This document shows positions 8,406 to 16,833 of a DNA stretch of 64,000 nucleotides, piece after piece. The translations under genes and the position numbers were made by a program. Position 1 is the first letter of the stretch. Each line of letters begins with the position of its first letter. The DNA is taken from the NCBI GenBank assembly GCA_001023575.1, contig CP011489.1:992001-1056000 (forward strand), read 5' to 3'. The notes beneath the pieces were generated by a model. It was not told where the DNA came from, did not search any database, and was given only the letters and a program-made list of their open reading frames with translations. This DNA comes from Actinobacteria bacterium IMCC26256. GTDB lineage: Bacteria; Actinomycetota; Acidimicrobiia; IMCC26256.

Positions 8406-11400
8406 TTATGGTTTTAGGACCTCAACCCGAGCAGATACATCTCCCCCTTCAAGGGCGAGTAAATGCCATCCCTCTGCGCCAGGTTGAATGCTCTCTTCGA
8501 TGCTTACTCGAGTTGCTAGGACCTCTCCAGCGATCGTCTCTTGGTGCGTGTTGATTGCTTCGGCTGCTAGGCCTTGCGCATAGAGACTTAGGTGAATTCG
8601 ATCTGCAATCTCGAGCCCCACCTCTTTGCGTAGATCATTTAGTGCACGCACTAGGTCTCGACTTATTCCTTCGCTACGAAGTGCATCATTGAGCGTTGTA
8701 TCGAGTGCGACAGCGATGCCATCTTCTTGAGCAAGCGCGAATTTCTCGTGTGAGGCAGCGCGTACCTCAACATCATCGGTGTTGAGATGGATCTCGGTCC
8801 CATCAATAATTACGACGTAGACGCCGCTCTCCTCTAGAGCCGAGCGAACGACCTGGGCATCGGCGGTAGCCAAATATTCCTTGAGCGCTGGCATGAGTCC
8901 GCCAGCTTTTGGCCCAAGCGTTCGGAAATTTGGATGGACTGAATAATCGAGTAGCCCATCCAATGTTGCGACAGTCTCAAGGTCTTTGATGTTTAGAGCA
9001 TCTGCAATCTCTGCAACGATCGGGTCTGAGGGGCGCCTTGCGTCCGGAAGGAGAACAATCGCTCGCGCTAGCGGCTGGCGTACCTTGAGCCGTGCATCGT
9101 TACGCGCCGCCAATCCGAGGCTCACAACAGATCTCGCTATCTCCATCTCGGCCTCAAGCTCGGGGTCCAGGGCAGTTGCATCAACCTCGGGCCAGTCGCT
9201 CAAGTGCACAGATCGTGTTGTTGATCTAAGCCTCTGGTGAATTGAGTCTGAGATAAACGGTGTAAATGGAGCGAGGAGTAGTGCGACCGTGTCCAAGCAC
9301 TCGTAGAGAGTCGCATGGGCTGATTGGTCAGACTCTTTCCAGAAACGCGGTCGAGAGCGTCGCACATACCAGTTAGATAGGTCATCCACGAAGCGGTCAA
9401 GTGCCTGTGCGCCGCGCAGGGCATCGAAGCCCTCGAGAGCATCGGTTACATCTTGGATGGTGTGATGAAGACGCGAACGTACCCACCTGTCGAGTACATG
9501 AGGCGAAGCCTTCTGGTCTGAGTCGGGGCTCCAACCATCAAGATTTGCATAGGTAACGAAGAATGAAAGCGTGTTCCAGAGAGTGAGAATAAATCGATTG
9601 GTTGTCTCGTCGATGCCTTCGACGAAGACGCGCTTCTGGGTCCACGGACTACCTGCGCTGAACATATTCCAGCGCAGCGCATCTGCGCCTCGCGTATCAA
9701 GAACAGACCAAGGGTCAATCACATTCCCCTTCGACTTAGACATCTTCTGGCCGTCTTTGTCGACAACTAACGCCAAACACACAACGTTCTTATAGGGAGA
9801 TCGCCCGAAGGCCATCGTATTGATCGCCAATAGCGTGTAGAACCAGCCACGGGTTTGGTCGATGCCTTCGCAGATGAAATCGGCTGGGAATCGCGTCTCG
9901 AATGAATCCTTGTTCTCGAATGGGTAGTGGAGTTGAGCAAAGGGCATTGATCCGGAGTCAAACCAAGCATCAAGCACCGACTCAACGCGCCTCGCCGTCC
10001 CTCCGCATGAGCCGCAAAGAATCTCAACGCCGTCGACCGCAGGTCTATGTGGGTCTAGCGCTAGAAGATCCACTCCAGCGCTCTCGGTCAGCTCAGCCAA
10101 CGAACCTATGCATGTGTCTTTCCCGCAATCCGTGCATCTCCAGACTGGAATTGGGGTTCCCCAGAAGCGATCGCGCGAGAGCGCCCAGTCGACGTTGTTC
10201 TCAAGCCAGTCCCCGAAGCGACCCTCGCGAATGTGCTCCGGATGCCAGGCGATCCGAGCGTTCTCGCGCAGCATGTCGTCTCTATAAGCACTCGTACGGG
10301 CGAACCAAGTCGGCTTTGCCCAGTAAATAAGTGGAGTGCTGCATCGCCAGCAATGCGGATAAGAGTGCTCATGCGCGACGCTGCTCTCAAGGCGCCCGGA
10401 TACCCGAAGCCTCTCAATGATTGCCGCGTCCGCATCCTTTACCCCGAGACCTTCATGTGCTGGTACTGCAGATGTAAATGCGGCGTCCGGGCCGACAGGA
10501 TTGATCACTGGCAGGCCAGCGGCCAATCCAACCTCGCGGTCAATCTCACCAAAGGCAGGGGCGAGATGCACTAGGCCAGAGCCATCCTCAACCGTCACAA
10601 AATCTGCAACTACAACGCGCCATGCTGAGGAAATCAGGGAGTCATCATCAAGGGGAACATCGTCGAACGGACGCTCATAGTGTTGCCCCTCCAACTCTTC
10701 AACCGAGATTGGCCCGAGTATCTCTGCGTCCTCTCCAAGCACAGCGGCTACACGATTGGCAGCGATTACTAGGTCTCTGCGACCGTCACGACCGCGTACG
10801 CGCACGTACTCAACACTTGGACCTATCGCTACCCCGACATTAGAGAGAAGAGTCCAAGGGGTGGTGGTCCAGATGAGAAGGTCTAAATCGCTATCGACTA
10901 GGGGGAAGCGAACGAACGCAGACTCCTCCGTTAAGTCTCTATAAGCGCCGGGCTGGCCTAGTTCATGGCTTGAGAGCGCAGTACCGCATCTGCCGCAGTA
11001 AGGAACAACCTTGAAGCCCTCGTAGATGTCGCCCTTATCCCAGAGGAGCTTGAATACCCACCAAACACTCTCAACAAATTTTGGCGACATTGTCCAGTAG
11101 GCGCCATCCATATCGAGCCACATGCCGATGCGCTCAGTGAGCGCGGCGAAATCACCTACGTAGCGCTGAACTGACTCACGGCAACGCGCATTGAACTCCT
11201 CAATCCCAAATGCCTCAATCTGCTCTTTGCCTGAGAATCCGAGTTCTTTCTCAACCTCTACCTCAACGGGCAAACCATGGCAGTCCCATCCACCCTGCCT
11301 GCGCACAAGCTCGCCGCGCATCGTGTGGAATCTCGGGTAGATATCTTTGAATAAGCGCGCCCACGCATGGTGAATTCCGGGCTTGCCGTTAGCGGTTGGG

Positions 11401-11609
11401 GGTCCTTCGTAGAAAACCCACTCAGGTGCATCCGCACGAAGCCGCATACTCTCGGCAAAAACATCGCGTTCACGCCAATCATTGAGGACTTGCTCCTCAA
11501 TGGCTACAAGGTTGAGGGGGGAGACAGGATCAAAAGGCACCCCGTTACGGTACACGGAGGTTGGTGAGGTTCTTATGCCGAGGAGATCGTCAAGCAGATA
11601 ACGGGCCAC
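8406..11609 (-). CDS. ileS: Isoleucyl-tRNA synthetase
   Basis: Cytoplasmic class I synthetase charging tRNA-Ile, 1067 residues. The HIGH-type motif is GIHH (~78-81, within PPTANGKPGIHH), KMSKS is at ~623-627, and the editing domain lies between. There are several Cys-pair knuckles (CGRCG, CWRCS, CTDCG, CGSCG). The length and C-terminal region resemble the archaeal/eukaryote-like IleS2 type rather than the ~930-residue E. coli type; in other bacteria that type is less sensitive to mupirocin, so the same may hold here (inference). The start is GTG at 11607-11609 with no clear ribosome site. It converges on divIVA and diverges from the DksA-like gene with only 89 bases between starts. Confidence 0.96.
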   Translation of the reverse strand: MARYLLDDLLGIRTSPTSVYRNGVPFDPVSPLNLVAIEEQVLNDWRERDVFAESMRLRADAPEWVFYEGPPTANGKPGIHHAWARLFKDIYPRFHTMRGELVRRQGGWDCHGLPVEVEVEKELGFSGKEQIEAFGIEEFNARCRESVQRYVGDFAALTERIGMWLDMDGAYWTMSPKFVESVWWVFKLLWDKGDIYEGFKVVPYCGRCGTALSSHELGQPGAYRDLTEESAFVRFPLVDSDLDLLIWTTTPWTLLSNVGVAIGPSVEYVRVRGRDGRRDLVIAANRVAAVLGEDAEILGPISVEELEGQHYERPFDDVPLDDDSLISSAWRVVVADFVTVEDGSGLVHLAPAFGEIDREVGLAAGLPVINPVGPDAAFTSAVPAHEGLGVKDADAAIIERLRVSGRLESSVAHEHSYPHCWRCSTPLIYWAKPTWFARTSAYRDDMLRENARIAWHPEHIREGRFGDWLENNVDWALSRDRFWGTPIPVWRCTDCGKDTCIGSLAELTESAGVDLLALDPHRPAVDGVEILCGSCGGTARRVESVLDAWFDSGSMPFAQLHYPFENKDSFETRFPADFICEGIDQTRGWFYTLLAINTMAFGRSPYKNVVCLALVVDKDGQKMSKSKGNVIDPWSVLDTRGADALRWNMFSAGSPWTQKRVFVEGIDETTNRFILTLWNTLSFFVTYANLDGWSPDSDQKASPHVLDRWVRSRLHHTIQDVTDALEGFDALRGAQALDRFVDDLSNWYVRRSRPRFWKESDQSAHATLYECLDTVALLLAPFTPFISDSIHQRLRSTTRSVHLSDWPEVDATALDPELEAEMEIARSVVSLGLAARNDARLKVRQPLARAIVLLPDARRPSDPIVAEIADALNIKDLETVATLDGLLDYSVHPNFRTLGPKAGGLMPALKEYLATADAQVVRSALEESGVYVVIIDGTEIHLNTDDVEVRAASHEKFALAQEDGIAVALDTTLNDALRSEGISRDLVRALNDLRKEVGLEIADRIHLSLYAQGLAAEAINTHQETIAGEVLATRVSIEESIQPGAEGWHLLALEGGDVSARVEVLKP

Positions 11610-11698
11610 CGCAGTGGGGTGTAATCCCTCAGTGTTGATAAATAGCCCTTGGGGGGCTACTCTGCGCGGCCCTCGCCCCTAGTTTTGCAGGAGAGAAG

Positions 11699-12595
11699 AT
11701 GCCCAAGGCAGTGAAGAAGAAAGCCGCCCCTAAGAAGGTCGTGGCAAAGAAGGTCGTGGCAAAGAAGACAGTGAAGAAGGTCGTGGCAAAGAAGACAGTG
11801 AAGAAGGTCGTGGCTAAGAAGGTCGTGGCTAAGAAGGTCGTGGCTAAGAAGGTCGTGGCTAAGAAGGTCGTGGCTAAGAAGGCCGTGGCTAAGAAGGTCG
11901 TGGCTAAGAAGACAGTGAAGAAGAAAGCTGCCCCTAAGAAGGTAGCGCCCGCTAAGAAGGTCGTGGCTAAGAAGGCAGCGCCCGCAAAGAAGGTAGTAGC
12001 GAAGAAGGTCGTGAAGAAGGTCGTAGCTAAGAAGGCAGCGCCCGCAAAGAAGGTAGTAGCGAAGAAGGTAGTAGCGAAGAAGGTCGTAGCTAAAAAGGTC
12101 GTCGTCAAGATACCCAAAGCGCCTCCCACTCCCAAGCTCCCCCCACCCCCGCCGCGATGTGAATACTCAAATGTCTTGATCTCTGAGGTCAAGACTCAGC
12201 TCGGCGACAAGGCAAAGCGATCGCTAACACCGAAGCAGTACGAGTCGCTCAAGGTAAAACTCGTTGAGGAACGCGTTCTGCTCCTTCATCAGGCCGATGA
12301 GCTCCAGGCAGAGGCTGACGCGCTCATGATGGAGCGCGAACTCGGAGACACCCAATTTGATGAAGAGTCGGGTGAGGGAGACACAATCGCAATTGAGCGT
12401 GAGAGAGATCTTCTGATCTCCGCTAAAGCACGAGAGACGGTCGAGGAGATTGATAGGGCCTTAGCAAGAATGGATGCAGGCACCTATGGAGTATGCGTTC
12501 CTAGCGGCGTTCGAATTCCTTTCGAGCGTCTAGATGCTATGCCGTTTGCAGAGGCCTGCGTTTTCTGCCGTAACAGGGTGGAGAGGCATCGCTGA
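11699..12595 (+). CDS. DksA/TraR-type protein with long Lys-rich repeat tail
   Basis: 298 residues; AGGAGAG lies just before ATG 11699. Residues 1-~139 are tandem KKVVA/KKAAP-type repeats ending in a Pro-rich hinge (PPTPKLPPPPP), like the basic tails of histone H1 or mycobacterial HupB. Residues ~145-298 resemble DksA/TraR-family coiled-coil zinc-finger proteins: two helices with acidic residues near the tip, then GTYGVC and EACVFC. The finger is degenerate: Cys266, Cys287 and Cys290 are present but the partner of Cys266 is Ser269. DksA-type proteins act in the RNA polymerase secondary channel; the tail suggests DNA or RNA binding. Both statements are inference for this protein. It is the first gene of an apparent run with lspA and rluD. 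Confidence 0.8.
   Translation: MPKAVKKKAAPKKVVAKKVVAKKTVKKVVAKKTVKKVVAKKVVAKKVVAKKVVAKKVVAKKAVAKKVVAKKTVKKKAAPKKVAPAKKVVAKKAAPAKKVVAKKVVKKVVAKKAAPAKKVVAKKVVAKKVVAKKVVVKIPKAPPTPKLPPPPPRCEYSNVLISEVKTQLGDKAKRSLTPKQYESLKVKLVEERVLLLHQADELQAEADALMMERELGDTQFDEESGEGDTIAIERERDLLISAKARETVEEIDRALARMDAGTYGVCVPSGVRIPFERLDAMPFAEACVFCRNRVERHR
11720..12105 (+). repeat. In-frame tandem repeats coding a Lys/Val/Ala tail
   Basis: The 5' third of the DksA-like gene is built from 15-base units such as GTCGTGGCTAAGAAG, identical several times in a row between about 11808 and 11895, interspersed with units coding KKTVK and AAPAKK. The near-identity of neighbouring units points to recent slippage or unequal exchange, so repeat number probably varies between strains. 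Confidence 0.9.
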
Positions 12596-12599
12596 TCAA

Positions 12600-13106
12600 G
12601 TGGCCCCGACGGTTCGCCAGAGCGGATCTCGCCTTGCCGCAGCGCTAATTGTCGTTGCGGTTGTGGTGCTTGATTCGGCTACCAAGATTTGGGCAGTCCA
12701 CGCACTCTCTGATGGGCCGGTTTATTTGGTCCATTTCTCAATTGGGTTTCTCCTTGCTCGCAATACTGGGGCAGCGTTTAGTCTCGTTAGGTCTGCAACG
12801 CCGCTGCTCGCTCTCCTTGCGATCGGAGCCACTGTGGTACTTGCGCGAACCGTCGCAAGAGCCTCAGACAAGGTTCTTGTGGTGGGGCTATCGCTCTTTC
12901 TCGGCGGTGCGCTAGGAAATCTTGTAGACCGCTTAACTCGGGCTCCAGGGTTTCTAAGAGGTGGAGTTATTGACTTTGTGAAAGTTGGGCCCTGGCCCCT
13001 TTTCAATGTCGCAGATAGTGCAATAACAATTGGTGCAGTATTGGTTGTAATCGCAGTTATTCGCGACAGACCAACTAAGGCCGTAGAGACGGAGCAGAGC
13101 ACATGA
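12600..13106 (+). CDS. lspA: Lipoprotein signal peptidase (prolipoprotein signal peptidase II)
   Basis: Membrane aspartyl protease that cleaves signal peptides of lipid-modified lipoproteins. From GTG 12600 the product is 168 residues with four membrane segments. Family motifs: LARNTGAAFS, GGALGNLVDRL (first catalytic Asp) and FNVADSAITIG (second catalytic Asp). Frames extending upstream to 12534 would overlap the previous gene by 60 bases and add a non-typical N-terminus. GGAGAGG at 12580-12586 is rather far (13 bases) from the GTG, so the start is moderately sure. It overlaps rluD by 4 bases, the usual lspA-rluD pair. A lipoprotein substrate candidate is the DUF3048 protein at 33.4 kb. Confidence 0.93.
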   Translation: MAPTVRQSGSRLAAALIVVAVVVLDSATKIWAVHALSDGPVYLVHFSIGFLLARNTGAAFSLVRSATPLLALLAIGATVVLARTVARASDKVLVVGLSLFLGGALGNLVDRLTRAPGFLRGGVIDFVKVGPWPLFNVADSAITIGAVLVVIAVIRDRPTKAVETEQST

Positions 13107-14044
13107 TCGAGTCATATGAAGTCCCAGCAACCCTCGCCGGCGAGCGCGTTGATCGCGCAGTCGCGCTCCTGACCGGCTGGACCCGTGTAGATGTCCAAGA
13201 ACTAATTAAGCGTAAGAGTGTTCTTGTTGATGGGAAGAAGGTGATCAAGAGCCGTCGACTCGAGGAGGGCGAGATCGTTGAGCTTCTTGCCGAGCCCGAG
13301 CCCGTTGGTCTGCCGGCTGCTCAGGACATAGCGATTGTTGAGCGCTGGTCTGACGAGGACGTAATCGTCATTTCTAAGCCTGCTGGACTCGTTGTTCACC
13401 CTGGCGCAGGTAATCCAGACGGAACTCTCGCTAATGCACTGCTTTTCCACCATCCAGAGTTGGCAGATGTTGGGGAGCCAACCCGGCCCGGAATTGTGCA
13501 TCGCCTCGATCGCGATACAAGTGGGCTAATGCTCGTTGCAAGAACCCAGCGCGCATACGACGGACTTGTAGCGCAACTCTTTAACCATGAGGTTGAGCGC
13601 CGATACATCGCACTTGTATGGGGCGTACCGGATGCTCCTCGCGGTGTCATCGATGCCCCAATTGGGAGGTCTGTGCGAATACCGACGCGGATGGCAGTTA
13701 GAGAGGGAGGGCGCGCGGCCCGCACTCACTACGAAGTAATGGAGTCTTTCCCTGAGAAGGGCGTGACTCTTCTTGAATGCACCCTAGAGACTGGACGCAC
13801 GCATCAGATCCGTGTTCATGTCGCAGCGATCGGACACCCGGTAGTGGGCGACGGAGCATACGGAGGGCGTAGATCATCGCTCGTTATGGATCGCCCATTC
13901 CTGCACGCAGCAGCTCTCGCATTTGATCATCCGGTTACCGGTGAGCGAATTGAGATACAGGAGCCATTGACTCCAGACCTCGCTGCAGTCCTTACAGGGC
14001 TGAGTAGAGAATTATCAAGCGAGGAAACGCTCGAAGCCACTTAA
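13103..14044 (+). CDS. rluD: RluA-family 23S rRNA pseudouridine synthase (RluD-like)
   Basis: Cytoplasmic enzyme isomerising uridines in 23S rRNA. 313 residues. An S4 RNA-binding domain (~14-62, VDRAVALLTGWTRVDVQELI) is followed by the catalytic domain with HRLDRDTSG (catalytic Asp ~136) and the C-terminal LETGRTHQIRVHVAAIGHP. ATG 13103 overlaps the lspA stop (ATGA). The 3' end overlaps the convergent apbE gene by 30 bases, leaving no room for a bidirectional terminator. Confidence 0.93.
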   Translation: MIESYEVPATLAGERVDRAVALLTGWTRVDVQELIKRKSVLVDGKKVIKSRRLEEGEIVELLAEPEPVGLPAAQDIAIVERWSDEDVIVISKPAGLVVHPGAGNPDGTLANALLFHHPELADVGEPTRPGIVHRLDRDTSGLMLVARTQRAYDGLVAQLFNHEVERRYIALVWGVPDAPRGVIDAPIGRSVRIPTRMAVREGGRAARTHYEVMESFPEKGVTLLECTLETGRTHQIRVHVAAIGHPVVGDGAYGGRRSSLVMDRPFLHAAALAFDHPVTGERIEIQEPLTPDLAAVLTGLSRELSSEETLEAT

Positions 14045-15076
14045 TGGATGCGCCTGGCCATCGTCGTCGATGATCACGCCAGTTGCGTTGTGGGCGTTCA
14101 AGACCTCGGCACCATCTTTAGGGTCAAGGAAATAAAGTGCCTTCGCTAGTACCTCAGCACTCGTTGCATCCTTAGCGATCACAGTAACGCTGCGCCCTGA
14201 TCCTTGAGAGGGTTGACCACTGCGCGGATCAATCAAATGGTGGCGTGTCTCTCCGCCGCTACTCCAGATCCGTCGAGTACGAGCACTCGTTGCTATGCCC
14301 CCTGCTGCAAGTGCGATTACTAATCCTGGGGAGTCCTGCACGCCGATACTCCAGCTACTGATTGCTGCAGCATTCTCTGGCGACCCATCAGCGTCTGCGC
14401 GGAGAGCGCTGCTATCCGCAGGCGGAGCATCGCCAATAACTCGAAGATCTCCGCCAAGAGATACGCAAACGCCTCTAGCGCCCGCGTTCATAAGCTCAAT
14501 CGCTACAAGGTCTGCAGCTCGACCTTTGCCGATTCCCCCTAGATCGATATGGACACCCTCAGGGAGCATCACACTGCGGACTATGGGGTCGAGGATTATG
14601 GAGCCGCATCCCGGAGCAGGCTTAGCTGAAGTTGTGTCTAAGGGGAGAGCAGCTCGTTCTGAGTCGCTTCCATCGGAGGCGGCGGGGGTATCGAGGCCAC
14701 CCTCAAAGTCTGAGAGGTAGCCGGCGCTGCGGATGGCGTCATAGACAGTGGGGTCGAATGCACCCTTAGTGGAGAGCGAGGCTGCTACCGCAAGTTCGAT
14801 GATCTCGAATGACTCGCGCGAGAGGATGACTCTGCGGTCTGGAAGGTGGTTCAGGGACTCCAATTCGCTACTCGCTCGGAATCGACTCCATCGGGACTCA
14901 AGATTCTCTATGCGTGCCTCTGCGAGGTCTAAGAGGCTCTCGTCGCCCCCATTGAGGATTACCTCAACATCGGTCCCCATCGCCCGCCACTCTCGCTTAA
15001 GCAGCCCAGGGGCAAATTTTGGGCTAGCGGGCGAGCTAGGGATTCTTGACTCCTTAGGACTACTAGCTCGCTGCAT
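14015..15076 (-). CDS. apbE: ApbE-family FAD:protein FMN transferase
   Basis: 353 residues. ApbE enzymes use FAD to attach FMN covalently to a Thr/Ser in target proteins, usually exported redox proteins. The family signatures are MGTDVEVIL, GAFDPTVYDAIR, DLGGIGKGRAAD, SLGGDLRVIG, GGIATSARTRR and HHLIDPRSGQP. A long Asp/Ser/Ala-rich insertion (~115-160) separates the first conserved blocks. I see no signal peptide or lipobox at the N-terminus, so it may act in the cytoplasm or depend on another start. It is the last gene of a minus-strand run with two exported acidic proteins (17-base gap to the nearest). No Nqr/Rnf or FMN-binding-domain gene is visible in the window. Confidence 0.88.
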   Translation of the reverse strand: MQRASSPKESRIPSSPASPKFAPGLLKREWRAMGTDVEVILNGGDESLLDLAEARIENLESRWSRFRASSELESLNHLPDRRVILSRESFEIIELAVAASLSTKGAFDPTVYDAIRSAGYLSDFEGGLDTPAASDGSDSERAALPLDTTSAKPAPGCGSIILDPIVRSVMLPEGVHIDLGGIGKGRAADLVAIELMNAGARGVCVSLGGDLRVIGDAPPADSSALRADADGSPENAAAISSWSIGVQDSPGLVIALAAGGIATSARTRRIWSSGGETRHHLIDPRSGQPSQGSGRSVTVIAKDATSAEVLAKALYFLDPKDGAEVLNAHNATGVIIDDDGQAHPLSGFERFLA

Positions 15077-15093
15077 CAGACTTCGAGGTTCAT

Positions 15094-15549
15094 CTAGTCG
15101 TCGTCTAGCGGGTCGTCTGAACCATGCCCGCCACCATTATCTCCACCGTGGTCATCGAGGGAGGTTGTTGTCGTAGCCGGAGCCCCGGACCCTGGGGAGG
15201 AATTCTCGGGAACTACTCCTCCAGTGGATGAAGCAGATGGGCCTCTCACTATTGGCTTAGCCCCAGAGCCGCTGCTACTCGCAGGATTGGATCCGGTGGT
15301 AATAGCAACGCCGCTGGGGGTTGCTATATCAGGGGCAGAGGAGGCGCCGGTTGCCCCATCGATGGTCGATGAAGGGTCGGCGCCCCCTTGCTCTGAATTA
15401 GGCCCTGATCTACTTGGATCAATCGGGCTGTACTCTCCTGCCTTGTGGGGATCGTTAACTATCCCGTTTACTGCTCCCGCAGCTAATGCCCCGAATATCA
15501 GCACAGCACTTATAGCGCCAGCTACTGCGAGTAATCGTTTCATAGGCAT
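15094..15549 (-). CDS. Small exported acidic low-complexity protein A
   Basis: 151 residues, unrecognised. The N-terminus MPMKRLLAVAGAISAVLIFGA is a signal peptide or membrane anchor; the rest is Ser/Gly/Ala/Thr/Pro-rich and ends in DDHGGDNGGG...DDPLDDD. No Cys and no folded-domain signature is visible. The N-terminal 25 residues resemble those of protein B just upstream, so the two are probably paralogues. It contains DGATGAS, which matches the Dxx(S/T)GA(S/T) form of ApbE flavinylation sites, but in a sequence this rich in those residues the match may be chance. The gene starts 14 bases after the stop of protein B and ends 17 bases before apbE, so the three are probably one operon. Confidence 0.6.
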   Translation of the reverse strand: MPMKRLLAVAGAISAVLIFGALAAGAVNGIVNDPHKAGEYSPIDPSRSGPNSEQGGADPSSTIDGATGASSAPDIATPSGVAITTGSNPASSSGSGAKPIVRGPSASSTGGVVPENSSPGSGAPATTTTSLDDHGGDNGGGHGSDDPLDDD

Positions 15550-15563
15550 CAACGAAGGGTAGA

Positions 15564-15971
15564 TCAGTCGTCGCTGTCGTCGCCGTTATCATCGCCGTTA
15601 TCATCGCCGTCGCCGCGGGAGTCGTCATCCGAGTGGGAGCCAGTTACCCCAGATACGTGCTCTGCGGAGTCATCGTCGTCAACTTCTTGGCCATCCTCAT
15701 CTGAGTCATGGTCGGATCCGTTGTCATCGAAGGTCGTGGAGGTTGAGCCGGGGACCGATGTAGTGGAGGCGTCTGGGACGGTCGTCGTTGAGGGGTCGAC
15801 TCCGGTCTCGCCGGTCGCTCCGGTCTCGCCGGTTACTCCAGATACGTCGGTAATGATCGCAGTATTGGGAGACTTGGGGCCCGAGTCGCTAAGTGCGCCG
15901 GCTGCAAGGCCGCCTGCAGTGACGGCGATGATCGTGGATCCAATGATTGCTAGGAGGCGGTTAGGTTGCAT
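15564..15971 (-). CDS. Small exported acidic low-complexity protein B
   Basis: 135 residues from ATG 15971, preceded by GAGAGAAG; an in-frame ATG at 16031 would add 20 polar residues and lacks a ribosome site. MQPNRLLAIIGSTIIAVTAG is a signal or anchor sequence. Then come a short Gly-X-Thr triplet run (GVTGETGATGETG, collagen-like), a Ser/Thr tract, and a strongly acidic end with Asp-Asn-Gly repeats (GDDNGDDNGDDSDD) that could bind divalent cations. Function unknown. The gene is first in the run with protein A and apbE and lies divergently from the response regulator at 16162, so that system may control it (inference). Confidence 0.6.
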   Translation of the reverse strand: MQPNRLLAIIGSTIIAVTAGGLAAGALSDSGPKSPNTAIITDVSGVTGETGATGETGVDPSTTTVPDASTTSVPGSTSTTFDDNGSDHDSDEDGQEVDDDDSAEHVSGVTGSHSDDDSRGDGDDNGDDNGDDSDD

Positions 15972-16161
15972 TTTGGGCTTCTCTCTGTTGTTGGGGTCTG
16001 TTGGTGGGGATTGCGGTTTTCTGGTCTTCATTGGTTATGAGGCGCTTGGTCTTTCTTATGGCCCCAACATACAGAACCAAAATGCCGGTAATGCACAGCA
16101 AAAGGCCAAGAAATGGCAAAGATGCAAGCAAAGTACGGCCTGAGTGTGGCATTTTCCCTTC

Positions 16162-16833
16162 ATGGAGATATTGATTGTTGAGGACGACGACTCGATTGCA
16201 GAACCTCTAGAGCGTGGCCTCGCTCGGGAAGGCTTCAATACTCTTCGTGTCTCAACAGGGGCCGCTGCCCTGGCATCAGGGCCAGTGGACGTGGTCTTGC
16301 TTGACCTTGGTCTCCCTGATATGGATGGCGGGGATGTATGCAAAGCCATTCGCCTTGTTTCGCAGGTCCCCATCATTGTCGTAAGTGCGAGAGGCGAGGA
16401 GATTGACCGCGTCTTGCTTCTCGAGATGGGCGCCGATGACTACCTAGTGAAGCCGTTTGGGTTTCACGAGTTAGTAGCGCGCATACGTGCGGTTACTCGC
16501 CGCAGTGGTGGGGCTCGCAACACAATTGCGGCGAGTGAGGTTACAGTGATTGGCGAGATGCAACTTGACCGCCGCTCACACCGTGTCACAGTCGCGAGCG
16601 ATGAGGTAGTACTAACCCCCAAGGAGTTTGAGCTTCTTGCAATGCTCGCTACCGACCCAGGACGGGTGTTCACTCGGACTGAAATTTTCGATGAGGTATG
16701 GGACCCGCATTGGTACGGCCCTACAAAAACCTTAGATGTGCATGTTGCTGCGGTGCGTAAAAAACTGGGTGACCCTGGATGGATTGAGACGGTGCGTGGT
16801 ATTGGGTTTCGGATAATGGATCCTCGCGCGTGA
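16162..16833 (+). CDS. OmpR/PhoB-family response regulator
   Basis: 223 residues from ATG 16162 (MEILIVEDD). The receiver domain (~1-115) has the acidic pair in VEDDD, phospho-acceptor Asp48 (LLDLGLPDMDG) and Lys97 in VKPFG. The C-terminal winged helix (~130-222) has LTPKEFELLAMLA and RTEIFDEVWD...DVHVAAVRKKL. It overlaps the kinase gene by GTGA, so the pair is co-transcribed. No ribosome site precedes the ATG. It is divergent from the exported-protein/apbE run across about 190 bases, which makes that operon a plausible target. Confidence 0.92.
   Translation: MEILIVEDDDSIAEPLERGLAREGFNTLRVSTGAAALASGPVDVVLLDLGLPDMDGGDVCKAIRLVSQVPIIVVSARGEEIDRVLLLEMGADDYLVKPFGFHELVARIRAVTRRSGGARNTIAASEVTVIGEMQLDRRSHRVTVASDEVVLTPKEFELLAMLATDPGRVFTRTEIFDEVWDPHWYGPTKTLDVHVAAVRKKLGDPGWIETVRGIGFRIMDPRA

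Noticed and set aside
11629..12192. Long minus-strand open frame of repeated Phe/Ala/Thr residues opposite the Lys-rich tail
   Set aside because: It is the antisense of a strongly biased repeat coding Lys/Val/Ala; the plus-strand frame has a ribosome site and a recognisable C-terminal domain.
15224..16143. Plus-strand open frames opposite the two exported acidic proteins
   Set aside because: No ribosome sites and no signal or domain features; the minus-strand frames have paralogous signal segments and operon spacing with apbE.
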